Origin: Bacilli bacterium
Lineage (GTDB): Bacteria > Bacillota_I > Bacilli_A > RFN20 > CAG-826
Length of the DNA stretch: 6,593 nucleotides
Assembly: GCA_024413875.1 (NCBI GenBank)
Contig: JAKSVY010000068.1
Span: 1-6,593 of the forward strand
Direction of reading: 5' to 3'
The position numbers were made by a program, and so were the translations under genes. The notes under the pieces are model-generated. The model saw only the letters and a program-made list of their open reading frames with translations. It was not told the origin of the DNA and did no database searches. Positions within the stretch are counted from its first letter, which is position 1; the number at the start of each line of letters is the position of its first letter. Below, piece by piece: positions 1 to 5,976 of the stretch.

Positions 1-1
1 G

Positions 2-3000
2 AAAGAAATCGATCGTTTTGCGCAAATTGCCGACTGCGAAGATGTTGTATTGGGCAAGCATAAACCTCTCCCTTTAATTAAGCCAATTGAATATGAACAC
101 TTTGAGTTAGATGAAAGTGATCTTTTTGATATAAAGATTCCTGCTTTTAATGAAGAAGAAGCATATAAAGATTATTTAAATAAAAAAGAAGAACTTAAAA
201 AGCATTACCATCCTTTCCTTTCTGAACAATATTCCAAATTAGAAAAAACAAGAGAAATTATTAGATTAACTGATTTTGATTTTAGACGTGAAACCGAAGA
301 AGATAAAAAAGATTTTTCTTTAGTGTTAATGCATAAGGGTGAATGGGAAAAAGTAACTCTCCCACATTACGTTGGACCAGATGGAAAATATAATGTTTAT
401 TATTATGGAAAAATAAATGTTGGTGAAATCGATAATAATAAAGAATATATTTTAAAATTCGAGGCTAGTGATTATATCACTGATGTTTATCTTAACGGAA
501 GAATGGTTGTTACCCATGAAGGATTTTTCGCTCCATTCCAAGTTGATTTAACACCTAACCTTTTAAGTGGTGAAAACACATTAGTAGTTGTTCTTCATAA
601 TGAACACACAACTACAGGTAATAGTTTATTTGGCACCCTTCAATTTGGTAAGAAAATATACGCTGCAACTCATTTTGGCTATGATGAACCAGTTAAGGGT
701 TGGCATCATTGCCCAGCTGGTGTAGGTATTTATGGTAATTTAACATTAGAAATAACAAACAAGCAAAGAATCGAAGAACTATATATTAGACCTAATTTTG
801 ATAAGTCTAGTGTTAGTGGTACTATCCAAGTTATTAATGCAGTTGAAAGACATGTAAAAGATACATATTTAGTTGTATCAATTGAAGGTAGAAACTTTAA
901 AAAGAACGTTGTAACACAAAAGATTAATAAATATAGTTCTCTTCAATATAATGAAAACTTCATTCCATTCGAATTTGAAATAAAAAATTTCAAGCCATGG
1001 ACAAATGATGAACCATATTTATATGAGTTAATTATTAAATTATTTGATAAAGATGGAAATTTATTAGATGTAAATCATGAGCATTTTGGTATGAGAAAAT
1101 TCATATCGGATGAAAAATCTAAACCATATAAGGGCCAATTTTATTTTAATAATGAACGAATTATCTTAAATGGTACGAATGAAATGGGCTTCTTACCTCT
1201 TGATGTCATGAGAGAAAATGATGATCAATTACTTGATGATATTATGGCAGCCAAGGTTGCAAACCTTAATATGTTTAGAATGACTCAACGTCCAGTATTA
1301 CGAAAAGTCTATGACTACTTTGATATGCTTGGTATGTTCTGTCAAACTGATTTCCCATTATTTAGTTTTATTACTCCAGAAGCGTTCGGAGAATCATTTA
1401 AACAAGTTTCCGAAATGGAAAAACTCGTAAGAAATCACCCATCTTGCATCATTGACTCATTCTGTAATGAATGTATCGATGGGGATGAACGTGGTGCATC
1501 AAACTATGTTTTATCTCGTGAAGACGCTGAAAAGACATTTGAGACTTACCGTCAAATCGTGAAGATTTTAAATCCAGATAAAGTTATTAAAATTCATGAA
1601 GGGGATATCAACCCATTAAAAACATGCAAAGGATTAAGTGATTTCCATACATATTGTTATTGGTATATCTCACAAGGAATCTATGGCGGATGGTTTGAAA
1701 GAGGCTATCTTTTAGGTGTTCGTAAAGATTGGATGACTGGCTGTGGTGAATATGGTGTTGATGGTCTTGATAGATATGAATTAATGAAGAAATACGCACC
1801 TAAGGAATGGTTACCAAAAGATATCAATGAACCTTGGGTTCCTAACAAGATTGCAAGAGCGCAGTGCTGGCCACAATTAAGCGACTTTGTTCCGGAGCAA
1901 GATTACATTCTTGATTGGATTAGAGTGAGTAGACAATATCAAAGAGAAGCCATTGTAAAATATGTTTATAACCTTAGAAGAAGAATTGATATGGTTCAAT
2001 ACCGTGCAGTTCACCTTTTAATCGATGCCTGGCCAATGGGTTGGACCAAGACATTAATTGATGTTGATAGAATACCAAAGCCAGCATACTATGCTTTCGC
2101 GGACGCTAATATTCCTTTTAGAGTTAATGCAAAGGCTAACAGATATACTTATTACGCCAATGAACCTATTAAGGTTGAGTTATTTGCGCTAAATGATTTA
2201 GCAAAACCTCAAAAAGGTAAAGTGTATGTGTCATTCTATGAAGGTAATAAACTTATGAAAACATTTGTAAAAGATGTTGAAGCCTTACCTGTGAACGCTA
2301 ATTATAGTGGCGATGCTATTTATAAACCAACAAAAGGATATGTTGGTGAAGTTTCAGTAAGGGCAATGCTTGTTTCAGAAGATGGTAACAAGACTTTTGA
2401 TGAAATTAAATTTGTCACAAAGCCACGCAAAAAAGTAGTCAAAGAAAAACCGGTGTTCTTAGGTAACTCATTCAAAGAGATTAAGTTATTATTTGGAAAC
2501 AAAGTTAATAAGAACGTTATCTTTACGGATGACAAATATTACAAGAAACATAAAGATGAACTAGAACAAGAAGCTTATAATGGAAAAAGAGTTGTTTTAT
2601 TCTTCAAGGATTCAATTACTGTTTTATCAGATCGACTAGGTTTATGGAGACACCCAAATCCTGGTATGACGAAGTCAAATAACTGGTTAGAAAGAAACCC
2701 GAATAATAAGTTTACAAAAGAATTTGAACTCATGGATTTTAAGGATTTCTATAACCAAAAAGATGATATGATTGATATTACTGCGAGATATAAATTCTAT
2801 TGGAGCGATGCTGAGCCAATTCTTTTTGCTCGCCACGATAGAGGAAACCCTAAATATCAATTCCATAAAGAGCCAAAATTCGTTTGCGCTTCTAAAAAGC
2901 ATGGTGAAGGTGAAATTATCGCTACTACATTAGAGAACATTAATAGCTTTGCAAATTACAATCCAGTGTACGATAAATTCATCCGAAATCTCTTAACAAA

Positions 3001-3004
3001 ATAA
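2..3004 (+). CDS. Glycoside hydrolase family 2 enzyme (exo-beta-glycosidase type), 5'-partial
   Basis: Retaining beta-glycosidase of the GH2 fold; exact sugar specificity cannot be read from sequence. Residue numbers count from the TTG codon at 50 (984 aa to the TAA stop). Visible order: charged N-terminal extension (1-85), jelly-roll sugar-binding domain (about 86-235, ending in the GH2-like AGVGIYGNLTLEI), Ig-like sandwich (about 236-350), catalytic TIM barrel (about 355-690), second Ig-like domain (about 690-790) and a C-terminal domain (about 800-984) whose end resembles the degenerate amidotransferase-like tails of some GH2 enzymes. Probable acid/base is Glu474 (RNHPSCIIDSFCNE), probable nucleophile Glu567 (GCGEYG); DAWPMGW...KPAYYAF (659-683) is also typical. 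The frame is open from 50 back to the edge, there is no Shine-Dalgarno before the TTG, and no in-frame ATG precedes Met94, so the real start is probably upstream. A signal peptide cannot be judged. Family call is firm; substrate is open. Confidence 0.93.
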   Translation, partial: KEIDRFAQIADCEDVVLGKHKPLPLIKPIEYEHFELDESDLFDIKIPAFNEEEAYKDYLNKKEELKKHYHPFLSEQYSKLEKTREIIRLTDFDFRRETEEDKKDFSLVLMHKGEWEKVTLPHYVGPDGKYNVYYYGKINVGEIDNNKEYILKFEASDYITDVYLNGRMVVTHEGFFAPFQVDLTPNLLSGENTLVVVLHNEHTTTGNSLFGTLQFGKKIYAATHFGYDEPVKGWHHCPAGVGIYGNLTLEITNKQRIEELYIRPNFDKSSVSGTIQVINAVERHVKDTYLVVSIEGRNFKKNVVTQKINKYSSLQYNENFIPFEFEIKNFKPWTNDEPYLYELIIKLFDKDGNLLDVNHEHFGMRKFISDEKSKPYKGQFYFNNERIILNGTNEMGFLPLDVMRENDDQLLDDIMAAKVANLNMFRMTQRPVLRKVYDYFDMLGMFCQTDFPLFSFITPEAFGESFKQVSEMEKLVRNHPSCIIDSFCNECIDGDERGASNYVLSREDAEKTFETYRQIVKILNPDKVIKIHEGDINPLKTCKGLSDFHTYCYWYISQGIYGGWFERGYLLGVRKDWMTGCGEYGVDGLDRYELMKKYAPKEWLPKDINEPWVPNKIARAQCWPQLSDFVPEQDYILDWIRVSRQYQREAIVKYVYNLRRRIDMVQYRAVHLLIDAWPMGWTKTLIDVDRIPKPAYYAFADANIPFRVNAKANRYTYYANEPIKVELFALNDLAKPQKGKVYVSFYEGNKLMKTFVKDVEALPVNANYSGDAIYKPTKGYVGEVSVRAMLVSEDGNKTFDEIKFVTKPRKKVVKEKPVFLGNSFKEIKLLFGNKVNKNVIFTDDKYYKKHKDELEQEAYNGKRVVLFFKDSITVLSDRLGLWRHPNPGMTKSNNWLERNPNNKFTKEFELMDFKDFYNQKDDMIDITARYKFYWSDAEPILFARHDRGNPKYQFHKEPKFVCASKKHGEGEIIATTLENINSFANYNPVYDKFIRNLLTK

Positions 3005-3024
3005 TTGATGTTCGTATTTAAATT

Positions 3025-3055
3025 GCCCAAAAGTTGTATTTTGGGCTTTTTATTT
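3025..3055 (+). terminator. Intrinsic (Rho-independent) terminator of the GH2 gene
   Basis: A perfect 8-bp stem, GCCCAAAA paired with TTTTGGGC (3025-3032 with 3039-3046), encloses a 6-base loop GTTGTA and runs directly into TTTTTATTT. It begins 20 bases after the GH2 stop codon. The T-tract lies only on the + strand side, so it should end transcription coming from the GH2 gene and separate it from the importer operon downstream. Confidence 0.9.
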
Positions 3056-3076
3056 GCCTTTTTATTAATGAAATGA

Positions 3077-3088
3077 AAATTGCAATTT
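3077..3088. repeat. 12-bp perfect palindrome, AAATTGCAATTT
   Basis: AAATTG is followed directly by its reverse complement CAATTT. It lies between the GH2 terminator and the direct-repeat array upstream of the importer promoter. It could be a protein-binding site, but a short AT-rich palindrome of this kind can arise by chance and it lies more than 100 bases upstream of the proposed -35 box. It does not match the CG-centred consensus of catabolite-responsive (cre) sites. Confidence 0.3.
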
Positions 3089-3097
3089 GGGTCAAAA

Positions 3098-3161
3098 TAT
3101 TTCAAAACTAACTTATGAAAGGTCTCTAAAAATACTAATTGGTTTCAAAAGATACTTAATT
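3098..3161 (+). repeat. Imperfect direct repeats of about 21 bp upstream of the importer promoter
   Basis: Two adjacent units are clear: GGTCTCTAAAAATACTAATT at 3121-3140 and a 21-base version at 3141-3161 that begins GGTTTCAAAA and ends GATACTTAATT. They match at 17 of 20 aligned positions with one single-base gap. A weaker third unit lies just before them (3098-3120) and shares TTTCAAAA and ACTTA. The equivalent TTTC/TCTC cores start at 3100, 3123 and 3143, so the units recur about every two helical turns and face the same way. Such same-strand spacing suits a regulator that binds direct repeats, for example an AraC-family activator, or phased A-tract bending. The repeats are directly visible; the role is inference. 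Confidence 0.6.
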
Positions 3162-3192
3162 AGCCACCTAAATGTTTTTCTTTTTAGTTTAA

Positions 3193-3204
3193 TTTGCTAG
3201 CAAA
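3193..3204. promoter_or_regulatory. 12-bp perfect palindrome TTTGCTAGCAAA over the -35 box: candidate operator
   Basis: TTTGCT is followed directly by its reverse complement AGCAAA. The site covers the whole proposed -35 hexamer (3194-3199), a position where a bound repressor would block RNA polymerase. The centre is TA, not the CG common in LacI-family operators, so no regulator family can be named. The palindrome is seen directly; operator function is inference. Confidence 0.4.
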
Positions 3205-3222
3205 ACACATTTTTAATATTAT
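3194..3222 (+). promoter_or_regulatory. Predicted sigma-A-type promoter of the sugar-importer operon
   Basis: A -35 box TTGCTA (3194-3199, four of six matches to TTGACA) and a -10 box TATTAT (3217-3222, five of six matches to TATAAT) are separated by an ideal 17-base spacer. A T-rich stretch at 3174-3190 lies just upstream and could act like an UP element. Transcription would start near 3229, giving a leader of about 30 bases before the ATG at 3259. The region is so AT-rich that other -10-like sequences exist nearby, for example around 3227-3239, but none was seen with an equally good partner. Confidence 0.6.
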
Positions 3223-3244
3223 AGTTATATAAAATATATAAACT

Positions 3245-3250
3245 GGAGGA
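3245..3250 (+). promoter_or_regulatory. Strong Shine-Dalgarno sequence of the binding-protein gene
   Basis: GGAGGA ends 8 bases before the ATG at 3259 and fixes that start codon. It is the only strong Shine-Dalgarno sequence at a gene start in the window, which fits the need for more binding protein than permease. Confidence 0.85.
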
Positions 3251-3258
3251 ATTAGTTT

Positions 3259-4980
3259 ATGAACAAACATATTTTATTAGGAACAACATTAGTTTGCGCT
3301 TTAACAGTTTTATCTGCTTGTGGCGGTAAAAGTGGCGGAAACAAAATCGATGCAACAAAGACACAACTTTACCTTTACTCATATGATGGTGGTTATGGAT
3401 CTGATTGGTTAAGAAATGCTGGTAAGCGTTTTGAAGACACAGTTAAAGATGTTAGCTTTGAAGAAGGCAAAACAGGTGTTCAAATCATTGTTAATGCTGA
3501 TAAGACAAACTCAGCTGTTACAAGTATTGCTTCATTCAACTCAGGTACAAATGATATCTACTTCACTGAAGGTGTTGCGTATAACAACTTCATTGCAAGT
3601 GATAACCCACTCCTTGATTTAACGGATGTTATAAACGAAACAAACTCTTATGATGGTAAAAAGATTATTGACAAGCTCAATGACCAATATAAGAACTACT
3701 ACAATAGAGATGGACATTATTATGCTTTACCTCACTATGCTGGTTATTATGGTTTTGCATACTCAATTGAATTATTCGATAAGTATGGTGCATACATTGG
3801 CACAGATGGCAAGGTCATCTCAAATAGACCTGGTGTAGAAAAAGGCATGGGCCCTAATGGTAAGACAGGTGTTATTGATGGGGTAGATTATTCATATGAT
3901 GATGGTCTTCCAGCAACATATGATCAATTCTTCACAGTTTGTAACTTCTTAAATCAAAAAGGTGTCTCACCATATGAACTTACAGGTCAATACGCAGTCA
4001 TGCACTTAAATGCTTTATTTAGAGCATTAGCAGCTGATGCTGATGGTGCGTCTACAGTTAGAGTTAAATCAACTTTCGATGGTGAAATTACTGCAGTTAA
4101 GGTTGACGCTAATAACAACCCACTCTTCAGTGATGGAGAAGGCGGAGAAACAACTGATGGTGAAGAACTTTTAACAGAAAGAGTTCAAGTCTCTCCTTCA
4201 GTAGGTAATCGTCATAACATTTATAGATCAGCCGGTACATACTATGCTGCATCATTCATGTCTAGATTAATGCAATATTTACCAGCTGATGGTACTAACG
4301 AAACAGTTACTCACCTTGATGCTCAATCAAACTTCATTTATTCAAATACACAATTAGCTCAAAAGGATAATAGTGGTCTCACACACAACTATGCAATGTT
4401 AGTTGATGGACCATGGTGGGAATCTGAAGGACGTGACTTCTTCGATAAGTCAGTCAACCGTCTTAAAGATGAAGCCTATTCAAGAAAGAACCGTAAATTC
4501 GGTTGGATGCCACTTCCAAAACCAACAGAAGAATTAGTTGGACAAAAGAATTGTATTCTTGACCACCTTGAATCAGCTGTCATTGCTCGTAAATCAAAAA
4601 GTGAAGAAAGAAATGAATTAATCAAAGAATTTATTAGATTCATTCACCAAGATCAAGAATTAGTTAACTTCGCAGCAGATACAGGTGTTAAGAGAAACTT
4701 AATCTACGATATTGACACTACAACACTTGAAAACTGCTCTTCATACGTTAAATCATTACTTAAATACTCAAGTGATTGTGACGCAATGTATCCAGGTGTA
4801 CAAGACACATATTACATTAACAACTACGATTCATTCACAGGATTCACATCATTAAAGAACTACTTTGCTACAAGCATTAAAGGCAATACTGTCGGCGCTG
4901 GTGAAGCATTCTTAAATAACAGTGATTTAACACCAAACGAATGGTTCAAAACATTCTATTCATCAAAAACATCTCTTTAA
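3259..4980 (+). CDS. Extracellular sugar-binding lipoprotein of a CUT1-type ABC importer
   Basis: Solute-binding protein that would sit on the outer face of the membrane, capture an oligosaccharide and deliver it to the two permeases encoded next. The 573-aa product starts with a lipoprotein signal: short basic start, hydrophobic core (residues 5-20), and lipobox LSAC with the lipidated Cys at 21, followed by a GGKSGG linker. YDGGYGSDWLRNAGKRFED, the SIASFNSGTNDIYFTEG region, HYYALPHYAGYYGFAYS (153-169) and VDGPWWESEGRDFF (382-395) look like a MalE/UgpB-type type II binding protein, with many aromatic residues suited to stacking against sugars. It is longer than the roughly 400-450 aa usual for the family; a Gly/Asp/Glu-rich insertion lies near 265-312. 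The ATG follows a GGAGGA site and a good promoter. The first permease begins 20 bases after the stop with no terminator between. Role is well supported; the sugar is not identifiable. Confidence 0.93.
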   Translation: MNKHILLGTTLVCALTVLSACGGKSGGNKIDATKTQLYLYSYDGGYGSDWLRNAGKRFEDTVKDVSFEEGKTGVQIIVNADKTNSAVTSIASFNSGTNDIYFTEGVAYNNFIASDNPLLDLTDVINETNSYDGKKIIDKLNDQYKNYYNRDGHYYALPHYAGYYGFAYSIELFDKYGAYIGTDGKVISNRPGVEKGMGPNGKTGVIDGVDYSYDDGLPATYDQFFTVCNFLNQKGVSPYELTGQYAVMHLNALFRALAADADGASTVRVKSTFDGEITAVKVDANNNPLFSDGEGGETTDGEELLTERVQVSPSVGNRHNIYRSAGTYYAASFMSRLMQYLPADGTNETVTHLDAQSNFIYSNTQLAQKDNSGLTHNYAMLVDGPWWESEGRDFFDKSVNRLKDEAYSRKNRKFGWMPLPKPTEELVGQKNCILDHLESAVIARKSKSEERNELIKEFIRFIHQDQELVNFAADTGVKRNLIYDIDTTTLENCSSYVKSLLKYSSDCDAMYPGVQDTYYINNYDSFTGFTSLKNYFATSIKGNTVGAGEAFLNNSDLTPNEWFKTFYSSKTSL

Positions 4981-4993
4981 TCTAAAAACAAAC

Positions 4994-5006
4994 AAATAAT
5001 ATGAAA
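4994..5006 (+). promoter_or_regulatory. Start region of the MalF-type gene without Shine-Dalgarno (AAATAATATGAAA)
   Basis: The 20 bases between the binding-protein stop and this ATG are almost all A and T (TCTAAAAACAAACAAATAAT) and lack any GGAGG-like element. The 13-mer AAATAATATGAAA recurs exactly at the next permease start (5964-5976). An unstructured A-rich leader can support initiation without Shine-Dalgarno pairing, or ribosomes arriving from the upstream gene may reinitiate. The sequence is certain; the mechanism is inference. Confidence 0.5.
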
Positions 5007-5969
5007 TCTGAAAAAAACCTATTTAGAAAAGTAAATTGGAAGTCCGTAATTTTCTACGCTCTTTTAATCGCGTGGCCAATTATTCAATTCTGTATTTTCT
5101 ATATTGGTGTTAACGGTTCATCAATCGTTATCTCATTAAAGGAATTTGATTCAGAAGGTAACTTTGTTAAGTGGGGATTTGGTAACTTTGCAAATATCTT
5201 AAAGAGCAACGTTACAACCGGTACGCTTGGAAACGATTTAAATATGGCGAGAATTGGCCAAGCCACATTTATTTCAGTTTTAACATATGTTTTGACAGTT
5301 GTCATTTCTGTTCCATTAGGTTTATTCTTCTCTTATTACATTGGTAAGAAATTACCTCTTAGTGGTTTCTTTAGAGTTGTATTATTCCTCCCTTCAATCA
5401 TTCCAGAAATCGTTTTAATCATTATTTATAGATATTTCATTATTTGCGCAATGCCTGAATTTGTTCCATCTATTGGAAACATTCTTAGTACAAAAGCAGG
5501 TACAGCAACACCAACCCAAAACTATATTGCGGTTATGTTCTATACACTTATCATCACAGGTTTCGGAACATCTGTTTTGATGTATTCAAACGCTATGGGA
5601 AAAGTCTCAACAGAAATGATTGAAGCAGCAAAACTTGATGGCGCAAAAGGATTCACCGAATTCTGGCACATCATTCTTCCATCAGTTTTCCCAACTGTTT
5701 CAGTTTTCTTAGTAACAGGTATTTCTGGTATCTTTATTAACCAAATTCACTTGTTATCTTTCTACCAATATAGCTGTCCTACTCAAATTCAAACATTCGG
5801 CTATATTTTATTCCACCGTTCAACAGAAATTGTTCAAACCGGTGCACAATTAAAAGAAAACTACGCATCAGTCCTTTCTTCATTTGGACTTATGCTTACA
5901 GCAATTGCTGTTCCATTAACATTCATCTTTAAACATTTCTTAAATAAATTTGGACCAAGCGATAAATAA
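5001..5969 (+). CDS. Sugar ABC transporter permease, MalF-type (CUT1)
   Basis: Integral membrane subunit forming half of the import channel, paired with the MalG-type permease encoded next and driven by an ATPase not seen here. The 322-aa protein has about six membrane segments (near 16-36, 88-112, 122-146, 174-196, 229-249 and 287-311). The cytoplasmic loop that docks on the ATPase carries a good EAA motif at 208-227, EAAKLDGAKGFTEFWHIILP, with the conserved Gly214 and the closing LP. VNWKSVIFYALLIAWPIIQF at the start and RVVLFLPSIIPEIV in the middle are typical of MalF-like permeases. The ATG comes 20 bases after the binding-protein stop in an A-rich gap without a Shine-Dalgarno sequence; the frame has no better start nearby. 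It is followed after one base by the next permease gene, indicating a single operon. Confidence 0.94.
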   Translation: MKSEKNLFRKVNWKSVIFYALLIAWPIIQFCIFYIGVNGSSIVISLKEFDSEGNFVKWGFGNFANILKSNVTTGTLGNDLNMARIGQATFISVLTYVLTVVISVPLGLFFSYYIGKKLPLSGFFRVVLFLPSIIPEIVLIIIYRYFIICAMPEFVPSIGNILSTKAGTATPTQNYIAVMFYTLIITGFGTSVLMYSNAMGKVSTEMIEAAKLDGAKGFTEFWHIILPSVFPTVSVFLVTGISGIFINQIHLLSFYQYSCPTQIQTFGYILFHRSTEIVQTGAQLKENYASVLSSFGLMLTAIAVPLTFIFKHFLNKFGPSDK

Positions 5970-5976
5970 TATGAAA
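5964..5976 (+). promoter_or_regulatory. Start region of the MalG-type gene without Shine-Dalgarno (AAATAATATGAAA)
   Basis: The stop codon TAA of the MalF-type gene (5967-5969) is separated from the ATG at 5971 by one base, and no GGAGG-like element precedes it. The 13-mer is identical to the one at the preceding permease start, but here it overlaps the upstream stop codon. Stop and start this close suggest translational coupling, which would keep the two permease subunits in balance. Confidence 0.5.

Noticed and set aside
50..52. TTG as the real start of the GH2 gene
   Set aside because: No Shine-Dalgarno precedes it and the same frame is open to the left edge, so it is used only as a numbering reference.
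1608..1799. Small opposite-strand frame inside the GH2 gene
   Set aside because: It lies fully within the catalytic barrel coding sequence and gives a His-rich product typical of antisense readings of Asp/Met/Tyr codons; no start signals.
2320..2902. Two opposite-strand frames of 71 codons each in the 3' part of the GH2 gene
   Set aside because: Antisense shadows of a long conserved gene, with no start signals or domain content.
3025..3046. Bidirectional terminator
   Set aside because: Only the + strand side has a T-tract, and no gene converges from the other strand.
3072..3090. Catabolite-responsive (cre) element around the AAATTGCAATTT palindrome
   Set aside because: The CG core and flanking consensus positions of cre are missing.
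3416..3838. Two small + strand frames inside the binding-protein gene
   Set aside because: Out-of-frame readings of the lipoprotein gene, low-complexity products and no Shine-Dalgarno.
5099..5305. Opposite-strand frame inside the MalF-type permease gene
   Set aside because: Fully covered by a confident membrane-protein gene; no independent support.
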